A stretch of 64,000 nucleotides of DNA from Bacteroidota bacterium. GTDB taxonomy: Bacteria; Bacteroidota; Bacteroidia; AKYH767-A; OLB10. Numbering within the stretch: position 1 is the stretch's first letter; each line of letters opens with the position of its first letter. This document shows positions 18,501 through 26,147 of this stretch, piece by piece. A program made the translations under genes and the position numbers. The notes beneath the pieces were generated by a model. It saw only the letters and a list, made by a program, of their open reading frames with translations. It ran no database searches and was not told where the DNA came from. Location: NCBI GenBank assembly GCA_023251535.1, contig JAHEYP010000003.1, forward strand, positions 1-64,000, given 5' to 3'.

Positions 18501-19197
18501 TAAAGTGTGTGAAATTTAATCCTAATGACTCGTATATACTGAATTTAGTGATATCTGTCCAAGCTTTATTAAGGAATATTAGCTCCAATTTGCCGTCAAG
18601 TTGAAACAAAATATCATTGATGGAATTAACTACATTTTTGTATTTGTCTTCACTACGAATGATTTCATCTTCAAATATTTTTCGGGAGGTAATATCAATC
18701 ATAATTGACATATACCTTGATACTTTTCCTCCTTGATCCTTTAAGGGAACAACAGTATTATGAAGCCAAATTGTTTGACCGTAATTATTCTGAATGCTGA
18801 TTTCTCCTTTCCACGTTTGTCCTTTCATTAATTTAGCAGCCGCCGTTTCAAGAAGCTCGTTGTTTGCTGGTGATAGAATTTCATTTAATTTCTTCTTTTT
18901 GATGTCTTTTTCCTGAATTCCTGTTCCTAAGCAAAAGCTTTTGTTTACGTAAGAAATATACCCTGAACGATTAACCACTATAACCATAGCAGTTTCATCA
19001 ATTACATTTCTGAAATTGTTTAGTTCTGTAAATGATTCTTCGGATGTAACTTCTAGAGTATGTTCTAGCGCATTAAATCGTTCGTCAGATTGAACGTAGG
19101 CCTCGTTGACGCTGTCCAAAAAGGATGACAACTCTGGCGAATGGGGGAGGCCAGATGAGAAATATTTCTCTAGTTGTCGTTTTAGTAGTTTATGCAT
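15535..19197 (-). CDS. Soluble five-PAS hybrid histidine kinase with receiver and Hpt domains
   Basis: The 1220-residue protein has no membrane segment, so it should sense signals in the cytosol. Five PAS units run in series from about 60 to 685; each ends with a PAC-type IDITSRK, IRDVTE, NDISIRK, MRDITQRK or AQDISDR segment. HisKA follows with SHEIRTPMNG (phospho-His near 704), then HATPase_c with DTGIGIS and GGTGLGLSIV. A receiver has ILLAEDN and the phospho-Asp near 995 in LVLMDIQMPEM. A C-terminal Hpt domain carries HHSHKLIPN near 1147. This is a complete phosphorelay in one chain. It is the first gene of the polysaccharide operon and is followed by a lone receiver. The signal is unknown. 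Confidence 0.93.
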   Translation of the reverse strand: MHKLLKRQLEKYFSSGLPHSPELSSFLDSVNEAYVQSDERFNALEHTLEVTSEESFTELNNFRNVIDETAMVIVVNRSGYISYVNKSFCLGTGIQEKDIKKKKLNEILSPANNELLETAAAKLMKGQTWKGEISIQNNYGQTIWLHNTVVPLKDQGGKVSRYMSIMIDITSRKIFEDEIIRSEDKYKNVVNSINDILFQLDGKLELIFLNKAWTDITKFSIYESLGLNFTHFIDEKDREDLEKQLKQLLKSKSEEFKIITKINTSSNATIWAKISGKLVRDQHGIATGISGTIRDVTETINNEDLLKKSYAFQQAILNSAKQAIIATDEIGIVSTINEGTEELFGCTEHQVVRKKKISDILNLGRSFTAAKTKTSTEELIKKAKVEGYFEYETTIYNGNSQKTDVLLSVSTIKDTLQNITGFLFILNDISIRKKTEYENIKLNKILEETPDFVVYYDLDNHPMYYNKSYKEIRYINEQETLYPIHPAWVDIIINKKAIPYAMQHGAWKGETAILDKNGLEIPVLQLIIIHKDEHGNPIFRSSVMRDITQRKEHEKRILQSEKRNRDLINYSQASICTHDMQGNLITINPAGCEITGYQMEEMIGRPITDFMKEEHHENFENEYLSVFKKAKTAQGILILRHKEGRTIYMLYKNYKVEEQGSEPYIIGFAQDISDRIKIESELKYAKKIAEESLHTKELFLANMSHEIRTPMNGIVGLTNLLLKTSLNEKQSQYAGSVKQSAENLLVIINEILDFSKIQAGKLEILKQGFDLNNAIYNLTQTFLHEAQKKKIHFSCDVDDSLHPYLVGDQVRLNQVLVNLLGNAFKFTEEGTVQLTVKKLQENPESIRLRFEISDTGIGISTEYLEKIFQSFTQANADTSRRYGGTGLGLSIVKNLLNLMGSDINVTSAMGKGSVFSFEINFEKTEVDKIGHSNLNEQSFTNKLTGCRILLAEDNKVNQLFAVELVSEWGAQVDIAENGKIAVDLMKEKAYDLVLMDIQMPEMSGIDATEYIRNNLSAPAREIPIIAMTANAMKGDEEKFLKAGMNAVIFKPFEGHELFNKMEPYLSEKITKGDPSTVQPVHIASETINSEFPEFTTISLEVLKAFSRGKASFIEKMVTVLNEAIPVMVDSLKNSVEKYEPEAIRHHSHKLIPNMNMLGNKYLEEQMKWIEDNALNPEKEGEIKSRYLKINPILNTLVNELTQLHTFILNNDLSNYLKKTA

Positions 19198-19208
19198 AAA
19201 GCAGCAGT

Positions 19209-19226
19209 GTATAAACCCGTTTATAC
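19209..19226. promoter_or_regulatory. 18-bp dyad upstream of the phosphorelay/polysaccharide operon
   Basis: Two perfect 8-bp inverted arms (GTATAAAC and GTTTATAC) are separated by CC. The dyad lies 11 nt upstream of the kinase start codon and in the 119-nt divergent space shared with the carbonic anhydrase gene. It has the shape of a repressor or activator operator, but no binding protein is known. Confidence 0.45.
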
Positions 19227-19306
19227 GCTAAAAACCTTGCCGCGTTACGATATTTTTTGGTATAATTGTCTCAGAATCTTACATGTTATCAAACTATCTG
19301 TTATCT

Positions 19307-19314
19307 TAGCTTTG
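19307..19314 (+). promoter_or_regulatory. Bacteroidota -7 promoter element touching the carbonic anhydrase start
   Basis: TAGCTTTG matches the Bacteroidota -7 consensus TAnnTTTG and ends 2 nt before the ATG at 19317. Transcription would begin at or next to the start codon, so the mRNA may be leaderless. No clear -33 element is seen. Confidence 0.5.
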
Positions 19315-19316
19315 TT

Positions 19317-19973
19317 ATGGGAAATAATACTAGTTACCAGCGATTATTGGATGGGAATAAGGAGTGGTCGAAGTCGAAGTTAAAGGCTGATCCTGAATTT
19401 TTTAATAATCTTACCAAGGGACAAACTCCTCAATATTTATGGATTGGCTGTTCTGATAGCCGCGTACCTGCTAATGAAATTACAAATACTAAATCAGGCG
19501 AGATTTTCGTTCACCGAAACGTGGCCAATTTGGTTTTACATACCGACGTGAACTTATTATCGGTTTTGCATTACGCCGTTGAAGTTCTCCATGTTGAGCA
19601 TATTATTGTATGTGGACATTATGGTTGCGGAGGGGTAATCGCTGCAATGGAGAACCATGATTTTGGCATCGTCAATAAATGGCTACGAAACATTAAAGAG
19701 GTTTATGCAAAGTATATCGACGAGTTAGAAGCAATTGAAGATAAAACGGAAAGGTCTAACCGTTTAGTAGAACTAAACGTGATGGAACAGGTTAAAAATT
19801 TAGCTAAAACTACTGTAGTTCAAAAAGCGTGGGAGAAAAGAGCTTTAGCCATTCACGGATGGGTTTACGGGTTTAATAATGGAATTATTACCGACTTAAA
19901 TTGTATGATAAATGAGTTAAATGATTTAGAGCCAATTTTTAGATATCGACTTAGCAGCGATACTTCCGAATAA
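19317..19973 (+). CDS. can: Beta-class carbonic anhydrase
   Basis: The 218-residue product has the four zinc-binding residues of beta carbonic anhydrases: Cys and Asp in WIGCSDSRVPAN, and His and Cys in HYGCGGV. It also has IFVHRNVANLV and a VEVLHVEHI strand. It interconverts CO2 and bicarbonate in the cytosol and resembles E. coli Can in length. The frame extends to a TTG at 19266, but the ATG at 19317 gives the family-typical N-terminus (NTSYQRLLDGNKEW), so that start is chosen. It is divergent from the kinase operon and ends in a shared bidirectional terminator with kdsA. Confidence 0.95.
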   Translation: MGNNTSYQRLLDGNKEWSKSKLKADPEFFNNLTKGQTPQYLWIGCSDSRVPANEITNTKSGEIFVHRNVANLVLHTDVNLLSVLHYAVEVLHVEHIIVCGHYGCGGVIAAMENHDFGIVNKWLRNIKEVYAKYIDELEAIEDKTERSNRLVELNVMEQVKNLAKTTVVQKAWEKRALAIHGWVYGFNNGIITDLNCMINELNDLEPIFRYRLSSDTSE

Positions 19974-19978
19974 AAAAA

Positions 19979-19999
19979 ACGACTGATATTCTCAGTCGT
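19979..19999. terminator. Bidirectional intrinsic terminator between can and kdsA
   Basis: ACGACTGA and TCAGTCGT form an 8-bp stem around a 5-nt loop, flanked by an A-run and a T-run. It serves the convergent carbonic anhydrase and kdsA genes. Confidence 0.9.
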
Positions 20000-20009
20000 T
20001 TTTTTTTAG

Positions 20010-20831
20010 TTAGATTTTTAGTTTTCTAACGGCATGCCTTAATGTAACTAAGTCATGAAGTAATTCTTCTACATGATCGAGATGAATTGCGTTAGCTCCG
20101 TCAGAAAGTGCTTCTTTAGGATTCGGATGTGTTTCCAAGAAAATTCCGTCGGCACCTGTAGCAATTGCAGCCTTAGCTAGTGTAGCTATTTGATCAGGAC
20201 GTCCTCCAGTAACTCCTGAAGTTTGATTCGGTTGTTGAACGCTATGAGTGATATCCATTACAACAGGATATCCGAATTCACGCATGATAGGAATGCCTCT
20301 ATAATCGACTACTAAATCGGTATATCCGAAACTTGTTCCGCGTTCTGTAAGCCAAATTCTATCGTTGCCTGATTCTTTGATTTTATTCACTGCAAACTTC
20401 ATCGCTTCAGGAGAGAGGAATTGGCCTTTCTTCACATTAACAATTTTACCTGTTTTAGCAGCTGCAACCAATAAGTCGGTTTGACGACATAAGAAGGCTG
20501 GGATTTGTAATACGTCTACATATTCAGCAGCTATAGCAGCTTCATCACTTTCGTGAATATCGGTTAGCAAGGGAAGATGCAATTGATCACCGACTTTACG
20601 TAAAATCTGTAAAGCCATTTCATCTCCGGGACCTGTATATGAATCTAATCGAGTACGATTCGCTTTTCTATAAGATGCTTTGAAAATAAAGGGTATTCCT
20701 AGGCGATTTGTGATTTGTTGCAGCTTATGAGCTGTTTTATAAGTGATGTCTTCATTTTCTACAACACAAGTACCTGCAATTAAGAAAAAATTGTCGGTGT
20801 CGGTATGGCGGATGTGAGGAAGATTTAACAT
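20010..20831 (-). CDS. kdsA: 3-deoxy-8-phosphooctulonate synthase
   Basis: The 273-residue enzyme condenses phosphoenolpyruvate and arabinose-5-phosphate into Kdo-8-phosphate for the lipopolysaccharide core. Diagnostic segments are FIFKASYRKANRT, SYTGPG, LLTDIHE, VDVLQIPAFLCRQTDL, NVKKGQFLSP and MDITHSVQQPNQ. Near the N-terminus it has LIAGTCVVEN. The cysteine at this position, together with the later His, Glu (FLETHPNP) and Asp (LSDGANAI), matches the metal-dependent class II enzymes, whereas E. coli has Asn there. It stands alone, not in an operon with other Kdo genes. A TAAATTTG promoter element lies 22 nt upstream of its start. Confidence 0.96.
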   Translation of the reverse strand: MLNLPHIRHTDTDNFFLIAGTCVVENEDITYKTAHKLQQITNRLGIPFIFKASYRKANRTRLDSYTGPGDEMALQILRKVGDQLHLPLLTDIHESDEAAIAAEYVDVLQIPAFLCRQTDLLVAAAKTGKIVNVKKGQFLSPEAMKFAVNKIKESGNDRIWLTERGTSFGYTDLVVDYRGIPIMREFGYPVVMDITHSVQQPNQTSGVTGGRPDQIATLAKAAIATGADGIFLETHPNPKEALSDGANAIHLDHVEELLHDLVTLRHAVRKLKI

Positions 20832-20853
20832 GATTTCATTTTTTTGGGTGCTG

Positions 20854-20861
20854 CAAATTTA
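20854..20861 (-). promoter_or_regulatory. Bacteroidota -7 element upstream of kdsA
   Basis: On the minus strand this reads TAAATTTG, an exact TAnnTTTG match, followed by CAGCA. It gives a 5' leader of roughly 18 nt before the kdsA ATG. Confidence 0.55.
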
Positions 20862-20896
20862 CTTCAAAATATGGCGCGAAATTCTGCCGAAAATCA

Positions 20897-22093
20897 TTAT
20901 TCAACAAATAGTACTAATCCTTTAAGGTATTCAGCTTCAGGATGATAGATGCTTACAGGATGATCTGCAGGCTGAGTTACTTGATGCATGATCCGTACAT
21001 TTCTTCCTGCTTGAACTGCGGCTTGGAAAATTACTTTGCGGAATAGTTCTTTGTCAACTGCTTGCGAACATGAGAAGGTAAATAATATACCTCCCGGCTT
21101 AATTCGTTTTAATCCTTCTGTATTTAAATTTCTATAGCCTACCATCGCATTTTTTACTTGGCTGAGATGTTTGGCGTAGGCAGGAGGATCTAAAATGATC
21201 AAATCGTAGTTCTCATCTGTTTTTCTGAAAAAGGTCATTACATCTTCTGCAAAGCTTTCGTGATTAGCACCGGGGAAGTTCAAAAGCATGTTTCTTTCAA
21301 CTCCTTCAATAGCTTTTTTGGAGCTGTCGACTGAATGGACTTTTGCTGCTCCGCCTTCTAAAGCGTATAATGAAAATCCTCCTGTATAACAGAATGTATT
21401 TAATACACTTCTTCCTTTTGAATAATGTTTTACTAATGTACGATTATCTCTTTGATCAATAAAAAATCCTGTCTTTTGTCCGTTGATAAAATCAATCGAA
21501 AACTTGATTCCATTCTCAACAACAAATTCATCATTAACATAATTTTCATTTTTCCATAAAAATCCGTCGACTCCTGCAACAGCACCTTGCTTTGCCATCG
21601 TTTCGGCACTTTTATCATATACGGCTGTGATTTTATCAGGGAAGCAATTTTTAATGGCCTCAGCAATATCGTGTCGTGCCAAGTACATTCCTTTAGTATA
21701 GCATTGAACGATGGCCGTATTTCCATAAACATCTACAACTAAACCAGGAAAACCATCACCTTCGGCATGAATCAAGCGAAATGCATTAGTGCTATTTGAA
21801 TCAATTAGCTTTAGCGCTTTCCTGTAATTTATTGCAGATGAGATTTTCTCTTCCCAAACACTTGCATCTATAGTGCGATTTGAATAATCGAAACAGCGTA
21901 CTAATATGGTTCCTTTATGAAAATGTCCTGTAGCAAGATAGTGTCCACTAGAAGAATGTAATCCAACTATATCTCCTTCTTGAAGATTTGAAGGCTCCTT
22001 GGCAATTGCTCCACTAAACACCCAAGGATGTTTTTGTAAAACTGTTTTCTCTTTACCGGCTTTTAAAGTAATAATCGGGTAGCTATGACTCAT
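20897..22093 (-). CDS. rlmI: RlmI-like 23S rRNA (cytosine-C5) methyltransferase
   Basis: The 398-residue product begins with a PUA-type RNA-binding domain (about 1-80; KHPWVFSGAI, EGDIVGLHSSSG). A central domain follows, then a SAM-binding domain with VLNTFCYTGGFSLYA, VDSSKKAIE, LIILDPPAYAK and the catalytic FSCSQ cysteine. This is the layout of RlmI/RlmK, which methylates C1962 of 23S rRNA. The KTGFFIDQRDNR segment before motif I is typical. A TACCTTTG promoter element sits only 4 nt upstream of the ATG, so the transcript may lack a leader. Family assignment is firm; the exact target position is inferred from E. coli. Confidence 0.92.
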   Translation of the reverse strand: MSHSYPIITLKAGKEKTVLQKHPWVFSGAIAKEPSNLQEGDIVGLHSSSGHYLATGHFHKGTILVRCFDYSNRTIDASVWEEKISSAINYRKALKLIDSNSTNAFRLIHAEGDGFPGLVVDVYGNTAIVQCYTKGMYLARHDIAEAIKNCFPDKITAVYDKSAETMAKQGAVAGVDGFLWKNENYVNDEFVVENGIKFSIDFINGQKTGFFIDQRDNRTLVKHYSKGRSVLNTFCYTGGFSLYALEGGAAKVHSVDSSKKAIEGVERNMLLNFPGANHESFAEDVMTFFRKTDENYDLIILDPPAYAKHLSQVKNAMVGYRNLNTEGLKRIKPGGILFTFSCSQAVDKELFRKVIFQAAVQAGRNVRIMHQVTQPADHPVSIYHPEAEYLKGLVLFVE

Positions 22094-22097
22094 GCTG

Positions 22098-22105
22098 CAA
22101 AGGTA
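22098..22105 (-). promoter_or_regulatory. Bacteroidota -7 element immediately before the rlmI start
   Basis: On the minus strand this reads TACCTTTG, followed by CAGC and then the ATG at 22093. With initiation expected a few nt after the element, the mRNA would begin at or very near the start codon. Confidence 0.55.
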
Positions 22106-22122
22106 GTCATTTGATGAAAAGG

Positions 22123-22162
22123 AAGTGCCGACATAAACAGGAGTCTTATTATGTCGGCACTT
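22123..22162 (-). terminator. 14-bp perfect hairpin after the propeller-like T9SS gene
   Basis: AAGTGCCGACATAA and its exact complement are separated by 12 nt. On the minus strand the hairpin follows the stop at 22186 and is followed by CCTTTTC, so it can act as a terminator ahead of rlmI. Confidence 0.65.
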
Positions 22163-22185
22163 AGAAATGTACTTTATAGGTTGTG

Positions 22186-23637
22186 TTAGTGGTTAATTAT
22201 TAGGGGTTTAGAGTAATTGTTCTTGTCAGATGATAATGTTAAATAGTATAAACCGTCAGCTAATGAATTTATGTTAATTGTATTGGTGAAAATTCCGGAC
22301 ATTACATTTTGTCCAATAGAGTTGTAAATAGAGTATGAATTAGCAGAATTATTTGTAACGCTAATGGTAATAAATGACGACGCAGGATTAGGTGATACAA
22401 TGAAAGTTGGAGCATCTGTAAATTCGTTTATTGAAACAGTTCCCGAGCATAGTCCAGTAATATAACTATTATTGATATTGCTTGTTCCATTAGGTGCGGA
22501 TACGGTTGTTGCGTCAAATACTGAAGTACCTTGTTGTGCACCTGCAACTATTAAACAGTTATCGCTAAGTAAAGTGATATCGTTTGCTGTAGCATTGGTA
22601 GGTAAGCTTTTATCCCATAGTACATTGTATGCATTATCGGTTTTCATTACATGTGGAGCGTTAAATGCACCATCTCCTGAAAAGTAATAGTTGTTTGATG
22701 CATCTATTATAACTTCTTTTATTTTAGACGCTTGTCCACCTATTCTAATTGAATCGACTAACAATGGATTGCCATTTGTGCCATCAAGTTTAAACATATA
22801 TCCATTCGGGAAATTTGATTTGGAAATTGTTCCAACTGTTACAGTGCCAAATAGGGCATAAAATGTTCCATATACATTTCCGTTTCCATCTAAGCTAATT
22901 CGGTATGTTTCCATTAAACTAGCGGTAATGGGTGTGCTCCAAATTTGGTTTAGGTTACTGTCGAATTTTCTGATTTTGTTTCCAACACCAATAATTACGT
23001 TGTTATTGTTATCGATAACGATATTGTGCCATTGTGGACTCATTAAACTTCCTCCAATTAAAGCGGAATTTAGTTGGTTACCATTTGCAGGGTCGAGTTT
23101 ATAGATTTGTCCATCGCTCAAATTAATATACGGATCATTGTTTTGATCAATTGCGATCGAATATACTGATCCTCCGTATCCTTGTGCCCAAATGATATTT
23201 CCTGATGAATTATACTTTACAACGAATCCTTGATAAGGACTGTTTAATGTAATGCCATCAAAACTTGCTACTAGGTTTCCTGCAATTTTACCAGCGAAAT
23301 AAATGTTGCCAGCGTTGTCGGTTTTTACATCATAAGATATGTCAGAGGCACCTGAGGATGTTCCACCTCGCTTTATCCAAATTGGTGTCCCAGCAGCATT
23401 TAACTTTCCGAAAAATGCACCTCCATTACCGGGCAATATTTGTATGGTTCCAATCTTTAATGTGTCGGGATTTGTCCCGCAGAAATAGGTCGATCCGTCA
23501 GGTTGACTAATGATAGTTGATATGTAATTTGCTGTGTTACCTTTTGTATTTGCAAAGGTATTTTGGAATGCTGGTGTTTGGCCTATTGCATTGCAAACTG
23601 ATAAAAAGATAGATAGAATTGTAAATTTAAATTTCAT
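22186..23637 (-). CDS. Secreted beta-propeller-like protein with type A T9SS sorting domain
   Basis: The 483-residue product has a signal peptide (about 1-19, ending near AIGQ). The central region has repeated short units such as NAGNIYFAGK, NQDPY/NNNVIIG and GNVYGTF, resembling SBBP/NHL-like blades and probably forming a propeller. The last 75 residues are a type A T9SS sorting domain: VSPNPASSFITI, YSIYNSIGQNVMSG, INSLADGLYYLTL. The protein should be exported by Sec, moved across the outer membrane by the T9SS and anchored at the surface or released. No enzymatic motif is visible. It has its own promoter (TACTTTTG) and is flanked by terminators. Confidence 0.85.
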   Translation of the reverse strand: MKFKFTILSIFLSVCNAIGQTPAFQNTFANTKGNTANYISTIISQPDGSTYFCGTNPDTLKIGTIQILPGNGGAFFGKLNAAGTPIWIKRGGTSSGASDISYDVKTDNAGNIYFAGKIAGNLVASFDGITLNSPYQGFVVKYNSSGNIIWAQGYGGSVYSIAIDQNNDPYINLSDGQIYKLDPANGNQLNSALIGGSLMSPQWHNIVIDNNNNVIIGVGNKIRKFDSNLNQIWSTPITASLMETYRISLDGNGNVYGTFYALFGTVTVGTISKSNFPNGYMFKLDGTNGNPLLVDSIRIGGQASKIKEVIIDASNNYYFSGDGAFNAPHVMKTDNAYNVLWDKSLPTNATANDITLLSDNCLIVAGAQQGTSVFDATTVSAPNGTSNINNSYITGLCSGTVSINEFTDAPTFIVSPNPASSFITISVTNNSANSYSIYNSIGQNVMSGIFTNTININSLADGLYYLTLSSDKNNYSKPLIINH

Positions 23638-23659
23638 ACGGTTATAGATTTTGTTATCG

Positions 23660-23667
23660 CAAAAGTA
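23660..23667 (-). promoter_or_regulatory. Bacteroidota -7 element upstream of the propeller-like T9SS gene
   Basis: On the minus strand this reads TACTTTTG, an exact TAnnTTTG match, 22 nt upstream of the ATG at 23637. Confidence 0.5.
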
Positions 23668-23731
23668 AAATCGTAATAACTAAACCGAAATAACCTGAAG
23701 TCGGTATTTTTTCTACGTGCCGGTGGGTATA

Positions 23732-23763
23732 AAAAAAGCGATCTTTATTAAGATCGCTTTTTT
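23732..23763. terminator. Intrinsic terminator after the M1 metallopeptidase gene
   Basis: A 14-bp perfect stem with a TATT loop contains GCGATCTT/AAGATCGC bounded by A and T runs. It lies just after the stop at 23775 on the minus strand. Confidence 0.9.
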
Positions 23764-23774
23764 GTCACTTTTTT

Positions 23775-26099
23775 CTACTTTAGGTAAATCACCTTTTTAG
23801 TAGCTAGTGTCATTTTCTTATCAATGATTTGTACAATATATTCTCCGCTAGGAATTGCTCCAGGTTTCCATGTGTATATTCCATCGCCAGTAACATAATT
23901 GTTATAAACGTTTTTGCCATCGATCGACCAAATTGATATCATCGCATTTCTTAATCCTGAGTTAGCTATTTCAATTTTGAAAGTGTCAGACGACGGGTTA
24001 GGGGAGATGCTTAGTTGGGTTGTATTGTCGTTAGATGTAATGCCTGTTGTAAAATCATAATACCCGAATGTATATTCACCTTTCTTAAGTGTATCAATAA
24101 CGATATTACCAACTTTATCTGTTGCGCTTCCCGACTTGTTTAATGTATACCCATTAACGATTTGCCAGTCTTCACTCGCATCTTTTCTGTATAACATCAC
24201 CAAACTATCTTCTAGTCCAGTTATTAATGTATTGTCGAGATACCCTGTACTTCCACTGGTTGATCCATTGTAAAGGAATACTGCTTTTGAACGGAATCCC
24301 GGTTTGAATATTCCATCAACTTTCCAATAATGATAATCGCTGGTTCTGATTCCTTGTGATATTTTAAAAGGATCGGGTGTAACAAAGTTATGCTCAACTC
24401 TCACAATACTGGTGTCGCCATTGGTTGCTTGTACAGATAGCGTTACATTGGTTTCAGGAAATGAAGCTCCACCTGTTGCAACAATTTTTCTTTCATAATC
24501 ACTAACTGCATCTGCCATATGATCATATCGATCGATTGCAATCCAATCATAGTGTTGTGGAAGGTTTATGTTGAATACATTCGTTGTTTGATCGATTAAA
24601 AATTTTACTGTCGTATCAGTAATGCCATCAGAAAATGTGAATTCAACAGGCATTGAATAGTTGTGAGTATTCCCTCTGCTTTTTTGCTTTGTATAAATTG
24701 TATACTGTCCTGAATTTTCTTGAACACTATCGATCGAGAATTGAGGGAATCCGGGTGTGAATACCCAATCATCGAAGAAGGTATTCATGTTAACCCCTGT
24801 AGCAGTGGTAATGTCGTCTCTTAAGTCATAGCTATTGGCACTTCCGTCGCCACGATGATTCATGTAATAGGTACATCCTGCATAAAACAATGAATCTCCA
24901 AGATAATGTCGAAGTGTTCTTGCTACATCAGCTCCTTTATTGTAAACCGTAGCTCCGTATGTATGTTGAATCGGAATATTGATTAATGGTAAATATCCAC
25001 CATCGCTGATATGTGCAAATTGTAATACGGGACGATGATTACTTCTGTTGTAATCACGATAGGCGGTCGCTCCATATAATTGTTCGGTAACATAGGCTTC
25101 GTTGAAACTTGCAAATCCTTCGTTTAACCAAATATCTCCAGCTGTTTCACAAGTAACATGATCACCCCACCACATATGAGCTAATTCATGAGCCCAAAGG
25201 GTTTCATAGGTGAGTGTCCCATTTATAAAGGCTTTCCCAATATGAATACTGGTTGCGTGTTCCATTGCACCTGAGTTAAATGGAATTAAACAGTATCCTA
25301 CTTTGTTGAAAGGATAGGGCCCGTATGCGTTTTTATAAATATCTAATACGTCAGGTAAATGCTGATATGTTAGCGATACTAAACTACTATCACTCGGCAA
25401 ACACGCAATTTGTACGGGAATACCCGAGTAATTGCGCGACCAAGTTGTATATGGTGCAACTGCAATGGATGCCAAATAGGTAGGGATTCGGTCAAATATC
25501 TGCCAATGCCATATCGGTAATCCGTTACCGTTAGTTGATTGACCTACTAATGCTCCGTTGCAAAATGCTTTAGATCCTACAGCTGTGGTAATATGAAAGC
25601 TATATGATGCGCGATCGGTGAAATTGTCGACACAAGGAAACCATACTTTACCTAAATTATGTGGGTCACTATCAAATCCTACTCCTAAGTTGAAGGCATA
25701 GCTGCCGCTGAAATAAAATCCTCCCCATCCCGAAGGATCTTGTTGAGGTTGCCCATGATAGTAGATGCTAATAGCGCTACTGTCACCATTGTTTAATATA
25801 GCTCCAAGCGTAATGGATAGGGTAGTGTCATTGTAAGTAAAAACAAGCAGTTGATTTCCTTCAATAATACTATCGACAGTTAATTTTAAAAGGTCGAGGT
25901 TAATTACGGAAGTGTTGTTTTGTGTTGATTTAAAAGCGATATCTGTTTTGCAACTTAAAGATGATGTTGCAAAGTTGATATCTGAAACAGTAATATCATA
26001 GTGAACCACATCGGGATATACTCCCGGCTGAGAAAACACACTACTATAAGATAGAATTAATCCTATGGTTAGGATTATACGATTGAAAATGTTTGTCAT
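23775..26099 (-). CDS. Secreted M1-family metallopeptidase with T9SS sorting domain
   Basis: The 774-residue product has a signal peptide (about 1-24), an N-terminal beta domain and an M1 catalytic domain. The zinc site is intact: HELAHMWWGDH, followed 18 residues on by the glutamate in WLNEGFASF. The exopeptidase GxMEN motif reads SGAMEHAT, with histidine in place of asparagine. After the catalytic region comes a beta-sandwich part, and the last 75 residues form a type A T9SS sorting domain (ISPNPSSDTFKIEI, WSIDGKNVYN, PSGEYIVQI). It probably cleaves N-terminal residues from peptides outside the cell for nutrition. A 10-bp hairpin lies directly in front of its start codon. Confidence 0.92.
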   Translation of the reverse strand: MTNIFNRIILTIGLILSYSSVFSQPGVYPDVVHYDITVSDINFATSSLSCKTDIAFKSTQNNTSVINLDLLKLTVDSIIEGNQLLVFTYNDTTLSITLGAILNNGDSSAISIYYHGQPQQDPSGWGGFYFSGSYAFNLGVGFDSDPHNLGKVWFPCVDNFTDRASYSFHITTAVGSKAFCNGALVGQSTNGNGLPIWHWQIFDRIPTYLASIAVAPYTTWSRNYSGIPVQIACLPSDSSLVSLTYQHLPDVLDIYKNAYGPYPFNKVGYCLIPFNSGAMEHATSIHIGKAFINGTLTYETLWAHELAHMWWGDHVTCETAGDIWLNEGFASFNEAYVTEQLYGATAYRDYNRSNHRPVLQFAHISDGGYLPLINIPIQHTYGATVYNKGADVARTLRHYLGDSLFYAGCTYYMNHRGDGSANSYDLRDDITTATGVNMNTFFDDWVFTPGFPQFSIDSVQENSGQYTIYTKQKSRGNTHNYSMPVEFTFSDGITDTTVKFLIDQTTNVFNINLPQHYDWIAIDRYDHMADAVSDYERKIVATGGASFPETNVTLSVQATNGDTSIVRVEHNFVTPDPFKISQGIRTSDYHYWKVDGIFKPGFRSKAVFLYNGSTSGSTGYLDNTLITGLEDSLVMLYRKDASEDWQIVNGYTLNKSGSATDKVGNIVIDTLKKGEYTFGYYDFTTGITSNDNTTQLSISPNPSSDTFKIEIANSGLRNAMISIWSIDGKNVYNNYVTGDGIYTWKPGAIPSGEYIVQIIDKKMTLATKKVIYLK

Positions 26100-26127
26100 T
26101 TAGGGGATTTTTATTTCAATCCCCTAA
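26100..26127 (-). promoter_or_regulatory. 10-bp hairpin abutting the M1 metallopeptidase start codon
   Basis: TTAGGGGATT and AATCCCCTAA pair around an 8-nt loop, and the stem ends directly at the ATG (26099). In RNA this would sequester the initiation region. There is no T-run after it, so a terminator role is less likely. Confidence 0.45.
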
Positions 26128-26147
26128 AGTAACAAATAGTATTGATA

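Noticed and set aside
19192-19383. Small plus-strand frame in the space between the kinase and carbonic anhydrase genes
   Set aside because: It overlaps the operon dyad, the promoter and the carbonic anhydrase start in another frame, and its product has no coding character.
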